DNA of 64,000 bases from Acetobacter tropicalis (GTDB lineage: Bacteria > Pseudomonadota > Alphaproteobacteria > Acetobacterales > Acetobacteraceae). The notes under the pieces are model-generated. The model was given only the letters and a program-made list of their open reading frames with translations. It searched no databases and was not told the origin of the DNA. Positions 28,038-37,186 of this stretch are shown one piece after another. Position numbers and translations under genes: made by a program. Numbering within the stretch: the stretch's first letter is position 1; each line of letters starts with the position of its first letter. The DNA is taken from contig NZ_LHZQ01000215.1 in the NCBI RefSeq assembly GCF_001580915.1, positions 1-64,000 on the forward strand, given 5' to 3'.

Positions 28038-30704
28038 TTACCCGTTAACGGGACTGCTTTCTTCCTGAACGGCCTGCTTATGAAGCTCGTACAGAATATC
28101 CAGCGCCGCACGTGGTGTAAGGGTATCTGGATCAACCTCTGACAAACGCTTTCTTAACGTATTTTCTTCTTCATGCGGTAATATCTTCTGCGTGTCGAAC
28201 AAGGGTAACGGCTTGGGACCTGTCGCATGCTCGCGTTCCAGTTCCTTCAATAGCCGCCCGGCCCTGTCCACAACGGATGCAGGCACACCCGCCAAGCGCG
28301 CCACATGTACACCCCAGCTTTTTTTTGCTGATCCCACAAGGACTTCGTGCAGAAAAACGATCTGCCCGCGCCATTCCCGCACCGCCATGGTGTGCGGAGC
28401 CAATCGTGGCAGAGTATCCACAAGATCGGCCAGTTCGTGGAAATGCGTTGCAAAAATTGCACGGCAGCGCACTGTTGAATGCAGAGCCTCCAGCACGGAC
28501 CACGCAATGGCCAGTCCATCCAGCGTGGCAGTACCACGCCCGATCTCATCCACCACCACAAGAGACCGTGGCCCAGCCTGATTGAGAATGGCGGCTGTTT
28601 CCGTCATTTCCACCATGAAGGTGGAGCGGCCCCGCGCCAGATCATCCGATGCCCCAACACGAGAGAAAAGCTGGTCTACCACGCCAATGGTGGCTTTTTC
28701 CGCCGCCACAGGAAAACCGCCCTGTGCCAGAATCACCGCAAGGGCTGTCTGCCGCAAAAAAGTGGATTTACCGGCCATGTTCGGCCCGGTCAGCAACATC
28801 ACGCGCCGATTGGGAGAAAGATCACAGCCGTTGGGCGTAAAGCGCGTGCCTTTGGGTAGAGCAGATTCCACGACCGGATGGCGGCAGGCCTGAAGATCAA
28901 ACGCGGTATCATCTGTCACATCGGGGCGGCACCAGCTTCCGCCAGCCGCCAGCATGGCGCAGGACTGCATCACATCCAGAACAGCCAGTGCCTTAGCCAG
29001 AACCGGTAGGGTCTGCTCCGCCAGAATGGCCTCTACCAACGCATTGAAAACCGCCTTTTCACGTGCCGCAGCCCGCTCGGCAGCTTCGGCAATACGGGCA
29101 TCCAGCCCAGCCAGTTCTTCCGTGGAGAAACGGGCATTGCTGGCCGTGCCTTGCCGGAACATCAGATCATCCCGGTCTTTCATGCGGCTGCTTGCCCCTA
29201 CGGGGACCTCAATCACATAGCCAAGCTGGGCATGATGTTTGATTTTCAGACTCGCCACGCCGTAGCGGCTGGCATATTCGGTCTGTAACCCGGCCACAAC
29301 ACGGCGGGAATTGTCACGCAGACCACGGTAGCCATCCAGCTCTCCATCATAGCCTGCTGCAATCACGCCACCATCATCCAATCGGGCCGGGAGATCTTCC
29401 GCCAGCGCCCGAACAAGTTCAGCCTCCAGTTCCTGTGCCCCGCCAAGGCTTGCCGCTGCTTTCGACAGATAGGGCGGCAGGCGAGAGACATCACCCAAAG
29501 CTGCTGCGGCTGCCCGCGCCGCGTGCAGGGCATCCCGAATGGCAGAAAGATCACGCGGTTGCCCGCGCCCCAGAGACAGCCGCCCTAAGGCGCGCGCAAC
29601 ATCCGGCGCTTTTTTCAGGGCATCCCGCAACGCCGTGCGACAACTGGCGGAGTCCCGCAGCCAGCACCAACCGTCCTGACGGGCTGCAATACGACCAACA
29701 TCGGTGAGAGGAGCCGAAAGCCATTCCGCCATCAGCCGCGCACCTGCGGCGGTTACGGTCTGGTTCACTGCGGAGAACAGCGTGTGTTCCATCCCGCCAT
29801 CACGCGCGCGCAGCAGATCAAGGCTGGCGCGGGTGGCCGGATCTATACCCAGAATACCACCATCCGTCTGCGGTGTAGGGTGCGTCAACCGGGGCAGCTT
29901 TCCGGCCTGACTGCGCTGCACGTAATCCACGGCCACGGCGGCGGCCATGGCTTCCTCATCCGAAAATGTGCCGAACGCATCTACGCTGGCGACATCAAAT
30001 GCGGACGCCAGCCGTTGGCGGGCGGCTTCTACCCCCGGCACCAGAACCTCCGGCGCACGACAGGCGTCAAAATCTCCCAGCGCCAGATCGGCTGGGGCCA
30101 GAATTTCTGCCGGGTCCAACCGCCCGAGCAGACCTGCAAGGGAAGCCTGCGTTACACTTGCCGTTTCAAACAAACCTGTGGACACATCAATCCACGCAGC
30201 CCCAAGCGGCGTATCCGCCTGCACTTTCTGAGCTTTTTCCGCGCCCTTGCCTTTGCGGCCTCGGCCTGTGGAGGCCGGACCTTCCACCAGCGCCAGCAGC
30301 AGATTGGAACGGCCGGGTTCCAGCAGTTCATCTTCCGTCAACGTGCCGGGGGTGACAACCCGCACCACAGCACGCGCCAATGGGCCTTTGGCCGCGCCTT
30401 TCCCCTTGCGCGGCGCCTCCGTCTGTTCGGCCACAGCCACACGGAAGCCCCGGCGAATCAGGCGCGCCAGATAGGCGGGAGCCGCTGCAACCGGCACACC
30501 GCACATGGAGATTGGCTCACCAGCATGGGTGCCGCGTGCTGTCAGCGCGATATCCAGCGCTGCGGCTGCGGCTGTCGCATCGTCAAAAAACAGTTCGTAA
30601 AAATCGCCCATGCGAAAAAACAGCAGGGCTTCAGGATTTTCCGCCTTCAGCGCAAACCATTGCGCCATGGCGGGGGTGGCGCCCTCAGGAGAATAACGTT
30701 TCAT
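28038..30704 (-). CDS. mutS: DNA mismatch repair protein MutS
   Basis: Recognises mismatches and small loops and recruits MutL. 888 aa from ATG 30704, which lies 7 bp after the upstream gene's stop. The mismatch-binding F-Y-E (F35, E37 in GDFYELF) is present. Walker A TGPNMAGKST is at about 633-642 and Walker B VVDEIGRGTAT at about 715-725. Clamp and lever domains are full length. Probable operon: TPR/GT-like gene, mutS, glnD. Confidence 0.96.
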   Translation of the reverse strand: MKRYSPEGATPAMAQWFALKAENPEALLFFRMGDFYELFFDDATAAAAALDIALTARGTHAGEPISMCGVPVAAAPAYLARLIRRGFRVAVAEQTEAPRKGKGAAKGPLARAVVRVVTPGTLTEDELLEPGRSNLLLALVEGPASTGRGRKGKGAEKAQKVQADTPLGAAWIDVSTGLFETASVTQASLAGLLGRLDPAEILAPADLALGDFDACRAPEVLVPGVEAARQRLASAFDVASVDAFGTFSDEEAMAAAVAVDYVQRSQAGKLPRLTHPTPQTDGGILGIDPATRASLDLLRARDGGMEHTLFSAVNQTVTAAGARLMAEWLSAPLTDVGRIAARQDGWCWLRDSASCRTALRDALKKAPDVARALGRLSLGRGQPRDLSAIRDALHAARAAAAALGDVSRLPPYLSKAAASLGGAQELEAELVRALAEDLPARLDDGGVIAAGYDGELDGYRGLRDNSRRVVAGLQTEYASRYGVASLKIKHHAQLGYVIEVPVGASSRMKDRDDLMFRQGTASNARFSTEELAGLDARIAEAAERAAAREKAVFNALVEAILAEQTLPVLAKALAVLDVMQSCAMLAAGGSWCRPDVTDDTAFDLQACRHPVVESALPKGTRFTPNGCDLSPNRRVMLLTGPNMAGKSTFLRQTALAVILAQGGFPVAAEKATIGVVDQLFSRVGASDDLARGRSTFMVEMTETAAILNQAGPRSLVVVDEIGRGTATLDGLAIAWSVLEALHSTVRCRAIFATHFHELADLVDTLPRLAPHTMAVREWRGQIVFLHEVLVGSAKKSWGVHVARLAGVPASVVDRAGRLLKELEREHATGPKPLPLFDTQKILPHEEENTLRKRLSEVDPDTLTPRAALDILYELHKQAVQEESSPVNG

Positions 30705-30711
30705 CCCATTA

Positions 30712-32679
30712 TCATAAGGGCGTCTTCTGGCGGAGCAACCGCCTTCCTGCACTCTCGCGCACAAGAGCGCGCAAGGCCTGCGTTACGGCCTCGACTGGCT
30801 GCTGCCACGGAGAGGCTCCTTCCCTTGGCTCGGATTGCCCGAATACACGCAGACTCGGGTACCAGAGATTATGAGGCTGACCGTCTGCGCCTATCGCGGT
30901 CGATCCTTTTTCCCATCGCCAGTCTCCACCAAAACGGTTGAGCAACCAGACGGGCTTTCCCATCATGCCTGCCAGATGGACAATAACCGTATCCACCGTA
31001 ATCACCACATCCAGCCCCGCCATAACACGGGCGGTTACCAACATATCCCCCTCCGGCAACGGCAGGATTGGAAAAGAGGGTGCCTCCCCCTGCTTCTGGA
31101 GGGACTGAAAAGTGACACCCTCCACCTCAGCCAATGGCATCAGCCCATCAGGCGCAAGAGAGCGACGGCGATCAAATCGGTAATCAGGGTTACCAGACCA
31201 GCACAGACCAACCTTCAGAGCGGCATCATCCGTTTTTTGTTCCGCGCCAGCCAGAGAAGCGGGGTCACAAACAGTCTGCCACGACAAGGGCATAGCCAGC
31301 CCCAGCACATGCGGGAGGCTCAGCAGGGAGCATGCGGCCACCGCCCCATACTCCCGCGCTTTCGCTCCTGCAGGCAGCACTGTGACACCTGTCTGCCGGG
31401 CATAAGCTGTTGCGCTCACCAATGCCTGCAAACTTTCTGGTACCGCCAGAATCACAGGAGCCCGTGAGGCAGCCGGGAGGACATACCGAAGGAACTGCAC
31501 CGTATCCCCCAGCCCTTGCTCGGCGTAGAGCAGCACCGGAGCCTGCTGAGGTTGACCGTCCCATGACGGCAGGTTTTCAGTCCGGCCTGCTGGCAAGATC
31601 TGCTTGCGCGCCTCAAACCGTTTCCATCCTTCCTGAAAGTGCCCTTCCGCCAGTAGGAGTGTGCCAAGATTGAACGTAGCCCGCGCCTTGTCCTGTTCAG
31701 ATGCCGCAGAAGTCATGCTGTGCCGGAACATGGTCTCAGCTTCCTCACGTCGTCCCAAATCGGCCAGAACGGTGCCGTAGTTTACGGCCAATCGCGCATC
31801 CACCGGCCTTAACCTGCAAGCGGCACCCAGTTCTTGCTCCGCTTGAGGCAAAGCTCCCAATGCCATGAGCACCAACCCCAGATTGCTGCGCGTTTCTGCC
31901 GCGTTGGGATTGCGGGCTGCCGACTCCAGCAAAACAGAGCGTGCCTGATCAAACGCGCCTGTGGCGAACAAAGCCGCCCCATAGTTTGCAAGTGCTGCGG
32001 CATCATGCGGCAAGGCCGTGGCAACCGCCGCAAAGTAAGGCTCCGCCTGCGCCGTGCGACCTGCCCGCTCCAGCAGCAGAGCATGCTGGTTTTGCGTGAA
32101 GATATCCTGCGGCGCGAGCGCCACAGCGTTTTCAGAAATCTGCAAAGCCTCCGCTGTCTGCCCATGTCGCGCCAGAAAAGCCGCAAGCTCCAGATGTCGT
32201 GCAGCCTCCAGCGGCCGAAGCCGCAGGGCATTACGTAAAGCCTGCCCTGCATCCACCAGCCTGCCCTGCGCTTCCAGAATCTCTGCCATGGCCTGATGCG
32301 CGCGAGGGTCTCGCGGTGTCCCAAGCACAGCAACATGCACAGCCGCTCGGGCAGGTTCCACATGCCCCAAGGCCAACAGCGCCAACCCCAGTGTAATGTG
32401 AAAATGCGGTTCTGGCGTGATGTGAATGGCCCGCCCTGCCAACCCTACAGCAGACTGAGCATCACCCCCTGCCCGCGCAACGCAGGCCATGGCATGCCAG
32501 GCTTCGGCATCCTGACTGTTCGCACGCAGGAGGCTCCGCAGCATCTCTGCAGCCCTTTCGGCATTGCCCCCAGCCAACAAAGCCAGAGCGACAGAAACAG
32601 AAGGGGCTGTAGTGGTCTCTGAGCTTTGAGGCATGAAAAATGGTAGCACCTTGGATAAAACAGAGTGTGGATCATACAC
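30712..32679 (-). CDS. TPR-repeat protein with glycosyltransferase-like C-terminal domain
   Basis: 655 aa. About ten tetratricopeptide repeats fill residues 25-365. The C-terminal ~250 residues resemble the GT-B fold glycosyltransferase 9 / O-GlcNAc-transferase-like domain often fused to TPRs in bacteria, with YAEQGLGDTVQFLRY, VGLCWSGNPDY and the VDTVIVHLAGMMGKPVW acceptor block. GTG at 32679 has a GGGGG ribosome site; ATG at 32634 is an alternative. The donor and acceptor cannot be told. It reads into mutS. Confidence 0.75.
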   Translation of the reverse strand: MYDPHSVLSKVLPFFMPQSSETTTAPSVSVALALLAGGNAERAAEMLRSLLRANSQDAEAWHAMACVARAGGDAQSAVGLAGRAIHITPEPHFHITLGLALLALGHVEPARAAVHVAVLGTPRDPRAHQAMAEILEAQGRLVDAGQALRNALRLRPLEAARHLELAAFLARHGQTAEALQISENAVALAPQDIFTQNQHALLLERAGRTAQAEPYFAAVATALPHDAAALANYGAALFATGAFDQARSVLLESAARNPNAAETRSNLGLVLMALGALPQAEQELGAACRLRPVDARLAVNYGTVLADLGRREEAETMFRHSMTSAASEQDKARATFNLGTLLLAEGHFQEGWKRFEARKQILPAGRTENLPSWDGQPQQAPVLLYAEQGLGDTVQFLRYVLPAASRAPVILAVPESLQALVSATAYARQTGVTVLPAGAKAREYGAVAACSLLSLPHVLGLAMPLSWQTVCDPASLAGAEQKTDDAALKVGLCWSGNPDYRFDRRRSLAPDGLMPLAEVEGVTFQSLQKQGEAPSFPILPLPEGDMLVTARVMAGLDVVITVDTVIVHLAGMMGKPVWLLNRFGGDWRWEKGSTAIGADGQPHNLWYPSLRVFGQSEPREGASPWQQPVEAVTQALRALVRESAGRRLLRQKTPL

Positions 32680-32784
32680 AACGAACGGCCCCCTTTTGTC
32701 TGAGCCACGTTTGCTGCCAGCAGAACCTGTTTGTCATGCTCAGGTCATTCCGTCCGACAGGTTCCTGATTTATGATCCGGTCCC

Positions 32785-34290
32785 ATGAATAAAGCCTATC
32801 AGAGCCTTGAGCGCCACTTTGCCCGTCTTTCCTCCCTGAGCGATGCCCTTGGCATCCTGTGCTGGGACAAGGAAGTGATGATGCCCCACGGCACGGCAGA
32901 CCGCCGTGCGGATAATCTGGCCATTCTGGAAGGATTGCGTCATGAAATCCTGACAGCACCGGAAATGGCCGACCTTCTGGCCGAGGCCGACGCTGGTGAG
33001 GACCTATGGCGACGCGCCAATCTGGCCGAAATGCGCCGCGTTCATACCCACGCCACGGCCCTGCCGGGCGATCTGGTGGAAGCCTGCACCCAAGCCACAA
33101 CGCGGAGTGAGATGGCGTGGCGCGAAGCCCGGCAGAACAGTGACTTTGCCGGTTTTCTGCCGCATCTGACCGAAGTGCTCAACCTCACCCGACAAGTAGG
33201 AGAGGCCAAGGGGGCTGCTCTGGGCCTTTCCCCCTACGATGCCTTGCTGGATTCGTTTGATCCCGGCACGCGGCAGACAGATATTGACCCCATTTTTGCC
33301 CGCCTGCGCACGGAACTGCCCGGCCTGATTGCCGCGGTGCTGGAAAAACAGACTTCCTTGCCTGCCAGCATTCCCCTTGAAGGTCCGTTCCCCATTGCAC
33401 GGCAGGAGGCTCTCGGGCGCAGGCTGATGCAGCAACTTGGGTTTGACATGACCCGTGGGCGGCTGGACGTGAGTGCTCACCCCTTCTGCGGAGGGGCCAC
33501 CCACGATGTACGCCTGACTACCCGGTATGAAGAAGAAGACTTCATTCCGGCCATGATGGGTGTGCTGCATGAAACCGGGCACGCCATGTATGAACAGGGC
33601 TTGCCGCAGAACTGGCTCTCGCAACCTGTAGGACAGGCCGCAGGTATGACCGTGCATGAAAGCCAGTCCCTGATGATTGAAATGCAGGTCTGCCGATCCC
33701 GCGCGTTTGTTGAGTGGGTCGCCCCTCTATTGCGTCAGACTTTTGATGTAGCAGAAACCACCCCATCATGGCAGCCAGACAATCTGCACCGTCTGCTGAC
33801 CCACGTTCAGCCGGGCCTGATCCGGGTAGACGCGGATGAAGTGACTTACCCGGCCCATATTCTCATCCGCTATGACCTCGAAAAAGCGATGATAAAGGGA
33901 GATCTTGCGCTGCATGATCTGCCTGCCGCTTTCAATGACGGAATCCACAGTCTCCTGGGCCTGAGTGTGCCCGATGACCGGCGAGGTTGTTTGCAGGACA
34001 TCCACTGGCCCGAGGGGCTGTTTGGTTACTTCCCCTGTTATGCTCTTGGTGCTCTGGCATCCGCACAGTTGCGCACGGCCGCGTATCAGCAGGATGCCAG
34101 CCTGGCTCCTGCCATCGCACAGGGCAATTTTGCGCCGCTGATGCAATGGCTGCGTACCAATGTGCACAGCCGCGCCAGCAGTGCGTCCATGCCGGAGATC
34201 ATCCGGGCAGCAACGGGTACCCCTCTCAGCGCAGATGCCTATCTGGCACACGTGCGCCGCCGCTATCTGGATCATGCACCAGACGCCTGA
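32785..34290 (+). CDS. M32 family metallocarboxypeptidase
   Basis: Zinc carboxypeptidase (Taq carboxypeptidase type) releasing C-terminal amino acids. 501 aa, the usual length. The zinc motif H262-E-T-G-H266 is followed by MYEQGLP and by HESQSLMIEMQV (third ligand Glu region). Other conserved blocks are HPFCGG and DVRLTTRY upstream of the motif. Cytoplasmic, no signal peptide. Divergent from the TPR gene by 105 bp. Confidence 0.93.
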   Translation: MNKAYQSLERHFARLSSLSDALGILCWDKEVMMPHGTADRRADNLAILEGLRHEILTAPEMADLLAEADAGEDLWRRANLAEMRRVHTHATALPGDLVEACTQATTRSEMAWREARQNSDFAGFLPHLTEVLNLTRQVGEAKGAALGLSPYDALLDSFDPGTRQTDIDPIFARLRTELPGLIAAVLEKQTSLPASIPLEGPFPIARQEALGRRLMQQLGFDMTRGRLDVSAHPFCGGATHDVRLTTRYEEEDFIPAMMGVLHETGHAMYEQGLPQNWLSQPVGQAAGMTVHESQSLMIEMQVCRSRAFVEWVAPLLRQTFDVAETTPSWQPDNLHRLLTHVQPGLIRVDADEVTYPAHILIRYDLEKAMIKGDLALHDLPAAFNDGIHSLLGLSVPDDRRGCLQDIHWPEGLFGYFPCYALGALASAQLRTAAYQQDASLAPAIAQGNFAPLMQWLRTNVHSRASSASMPEIIRAATGTPLSADAYLAHVRRRYLDHAPDA

Positions 34291-34385
34291 GTCTCTGCGT
34301 CTCCAGCCGCTTCTTCGCTGTGCTCCCGTGCGCCATGCGAAGAATGCGGTTGTGGGAGACATCAAAACAGGCTGAGACTACACCC

Positions 34386-35573
34386 ATGCTTCTGCCGACA
34401 CGCCATAAGGCGCTCCCTGATCTCTGCTCCGTTCAGCCCTCATCCCGCACGGCAGGCCGTGTCGTTCTGGCTGCCCTCGCCACCGTCAGCCTCACGCTGT
34501 TGCAGCCGGCACGTCCGGCTCTTGCTGTGCATATGCCCAAAGTGGCGGAGCTTCCTGCCTCCGCGCTGGAACCGTTCACGCAATCTGACAAACAGGTTTG
34601 GGATGCGGTGGTCATGCTGCCGGATGGCCGTGCGCTGCTGGAAGCCCCAATCTGGGTAGGCAATACCGGACCACAGTTGTCCGTGCGCTCTGCAGATGGC
34701 AGTTTTGCGCCTTATCCTGATGCCGCATGGAACGCGGAAGACGGCGATGCCAGCAAACGCATTGTCTCCATTGCGGGCATGACCCTTCTGGCAGATGGCA
34801 CCTTATGGGTGCTGGATAGTGGCATGCCCAATCATAAAGCCGCTGCTGTTGCCCCGGCCAAACTGATCCAGATTGATACCAGACAGAATACCGTGGTGCG
34901 TGTTGTGCCCATTGAAGCCTCGGCCCTGCACAAGGACAGCGTTCTCTCGGGCGTGGCCGTGCACGAAAACACGGCCTATGTGGCCGATTCTGGCGTTGCG
35001 GGTGTGCTGGTGATTGACCTTCCCTCCGCCTCCGCCCACCGTTTTCTGGACCGGCATCCCGCCATCAGCGCGACACGCCCCATCATGACGCCCAGTGGCC
35101 CGGTTACCACGGCAAACGGAAATCTGCTGGCCATTGACTCCAGCATGATCGCCGTCAGCCCGGACGGAAAATGGATTGTGGTGCAGCCCCCCGGTGGCTA
35201 CCTCTCCCGAGTGGAAACAACCATTTTCACAGACCCGGATGTCACCCCTGCCGCCATGGAAGAAAGCGTGACGCAGTGGTATAAAACGCCGTCTCTGGGT
35301 GGCATGACCATCGGGCCGGACGGCACACTATACTGGTCAGATATCAGCACCGGCAGCATTCTCAGCTATACAATAGGCCGTATTCCACGGCGTTTGATAA
35401 CCGACCCACGCCTGAAATGGCCCGCCACACCTGGTCTGGACACAACCGGCCATCTGTATGTTCCTGCCGCCCAGCTGAACCACACGGCAGCCTTCCAGAA
35501 CGGAAAATCCTCAGTCGAATGGCCGGTAACCGTTTACAAACTGACGCTGCCCACCACCTCGCCACCCACGTAA
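34386..35573 (+). CDS. Major royal jelly / yellow family beta-propeller, secreted
   Basis: 395 aa. The first ~50 residues are a signal-like segment (VVLAALATVSLTLLQPARPALA). The body matches the MRJP/yellow family, with GMTLLADGTLWVLDSG, SGVAVHENTAYVADSG and SLGGMTIGPDGTLYWSDI as propeller blades. In bacteria these proteins are often annotated SMP-30/gluconolactonase-like; the substrate is unknown. The frame is open upstream to 33987 within the carboxypeptidase gene, so I take the first ATG after that gene's stop. Confidence 0.75.
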   Translation: MLLPTRHKALPDLCSVQPSSRTAGRVVLAALATVSLTLLQPARPALAVHMPKVAELPASALEPFTQSDKQVWDAVVMLPDGRALLEAPIWVGNTGPQLSVRSADGSFAPYPDAAWNAEDGDASKRIVSIAGMTLLADGTLWVLDSGMPNHKAAAVAPAKLIQIDTRQNTVVRVVPIEASALHKDSVLSGVAVHENTAYVADSGVAGVLVIDLPSASAHRFLDRHPAISATRPIMTPSGPVTTANGNLLAIDSSMIAVSPDGKWIVVQPPGGYLSRVETTIFTDPDVTPAAMEESVTQWYKTPSLGGMTIGPDGTLYWSDISTGSILSYTIGRIPRRLITDPRLKWPATPGLDTTGHLYVPAAQLNHTAAFQNGKSSVEWPVTVYKLTLPTTSPPT

Positions 35574-35734
35574 GCGCAGCAGGTTTCACGCCTCCTGCCG
35601 TCTCGCGCTTCTCTCTGTTCCGACCTTGCTCTGAGGTCGGGAAGAGTGTGGCGTCATGCCAGCCCGCAAAAGGGTGACGCAAACAGTGCAGAAGCCTACT
35701 TCGCGCCACTCTTTATTCAGGGTATAACCCGCGC

Positions 35735-37135
35735 ATGCGCTATATTTCGACCCGGGGGAAGGCTCCCGCTCTTTCGTTTTCCGATGTCCTGCTGGCAGGT
35801 CTGGCCGAAGATGGCGGCCTGTATCTACCGGAAACCTGGCCCTCATTCTCCCTGTCAGAATGGCAGGCCATGCGTGGGCTGCCCTACCCTGAACTGGCAG
35901 CCCGTGTTCTGGCGCCGTTTGTGGGGGACGATATTGATGAAGCCACCCTGCGCCGCCTGTGCGCACAGGCTTATGCCGGGTTTGACCATCCCGCCATTGT
36001 GCCACTGACACAGGTGGAAGATGGCCTGTTTGTGCAGGAATTGTTCCACGGCCCCACGCTGGCCTTCAAAGACATGGCCATGCAGGTGCTGGGCCAGTTG
36101 TTTGAACATGTGCTGACCCAGCGTGACAGCCACGTCACCATTGTGGGCGCAACATCAGGGGATACCGGATCGGCTGCTATTGAAGCCTGCCGCGGACGCA
36201 AACGGCTTTCCGTGGTCATTCTGCACCCCAAGGGTCGTACCTCCGAGGTACAGCGCCGCCAGATGACCACCGTTCTGGACGCCAATATCACCAATCTGGC
36301 CGTTGAAGGCACGTTTGATGATTGTCAGGATCTGGTCAAAGCCTGCTTTGCCGATGCGCCTTTCCGGCAGGACATGCATCTTTCCGCCGTCAATTCCATC
36401 AACTGGGCCCGTATCGCCGCGCAGGTGCCCTACTATGTGTATGCCGCCCTGAACTTCGGCGCGCCGGAACGGGAAGTCTCTTTTGCCGTGCCCACAGGGA
36501 ACTTCGGCAACATTCTGGCCGCATGGACTGCACGCAAGATGGGCCTGCCCGTGCGCCATCTGTGCGTAGGCTCCAACCGCAACGATATTCTGACCCGCTT
36601 CCTGAACGCGAATGACATGACCATGAAAGAGGTTGTTCCCAGCCTCTCGCCCTCCATGGACATTCAGGTTTCTTCCAACTTTGAACGGCTGCTGTTTGAG
36701 CTGCTGGGACGTGATGCCGAAGCCTGCGCCCGGATCATGACCACCTTCCGCACCAGCGGGCACATGGACGTCCCGCCTGAAGCATGGAATACGGCGCGAG
36801 AACTCTTTTCCGGTCTGGCCCTTGACGATGCAGGGACGGAAACCGAAATCAGGACCCTGCACCAGCGTTCCAACTATCTGGCAGACCCGCACAGCGCCAT
36901 TGGCATTGCCGCAGGCCGACGCTTCCGTGAACCAGGTGTTCCTATGGTGGCCATGGCAACCGCTCACCCGGCCAAATTCCCGGATGCCATGGTTGCGGCA
37001 ACAGGGATTCATCCCGCCCTGCCCGTGCATCTGGAAGACCTTTTCTCGCGCGAGGAACGGTATCGCACCGTTCCGGCCACGCCAGATGCCGTAAAAGATG
37101 CGGTGCGCGCCGCTGTTCTGTCTAACGCTGCATAA
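35735..37135 (+). CDS. thrC: Threonine synthase
   Basis: PLP enzyme converting O-phosphohomoserine to threonine. 466 aa, the longer class typical of proteobacteria and yeast, starting MRYISTRG. PLP lysine K112 is in GPTLAFKDMAMQ, and the phosphate-binding ATSGDTGSAA follows at about 137-146. A 7-bp hairpin without a T-run lies in the 161-bp gap before the gene (CCGACCT/AGGTCGG near 35620-35640). Confidence 0.95.
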   Translation: MRYISTRGKAPALSFSDVLLAGLAEDGGLYLPETWPSFSLSEWQAMRGLPYPELAARVLAPFVGDDIDEATLRRLCAQAYAGFDHPAIVPLTQVEDGLFVQELFHGPTLAFKDMAMQVLGQLFEHVLTQRDSHVTIVGATSGDTGSAAIEACRGRKRLSVVILHPKGRTSEVQRRQMTTVLDANITNLAVEGTFDDCQDLVKACFADAPFRQDMHLSAVNSINWARIAAQVPYYVYAALNFGAPEREVSFAVPTGNFGNILAAWTARKMGLPVRHLCVGSNRNDILTRFLNANDMTMKEVVPSLSPSMDIQVSSNFERLLFELLGRDAEACARIMTTFRTSGHMDVPPEAWNTARELFSGLALDDAGTETEIRTLHQRSNYLADPHSAIGIAAGRRFREPGVPMVAMATAHPAKFPDAMVAATGIHPALPVHLEDLFSREERYRTVPATPDAVKDAVRAAVLSNAA

Positions 37136-37150
37136 TTTCTTTCTTTTTCA

Positions 37151-37177
37151 GGCCGCCTCCCCGCGGCCTTTCCTTTC
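37151..37177 (+). terminator. Weak terminator-like hairpin between thrC and the M16 gene
   Basis: GGCCGC and GCGGCC form a 6-bp GC stem with a CTCCCC loop, followed by a pyrimidine run broken by C. It could partly terminate thrC transcription or attenuate entry into the M16 gene. Confidence 0.5.
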
Positions 37178-37186
37178 AGGACAAGA

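Noticed and set aside
29784-30941. 385-codon plus-strand open frame
   Set aside because: Antisense to mutS and the TPR gene; no recognisable domain.
33987-34385. Upstream extension of the royal-jelly-family gene
   Set aside because: The frame is open only because it shadows the end of the M32 carboxypeptidase gene; the signal peptide begins after 34386.
36155-37030. 291-codon minus-strand open frame
   Set aside because: Antisense to thrC, an intact gene.
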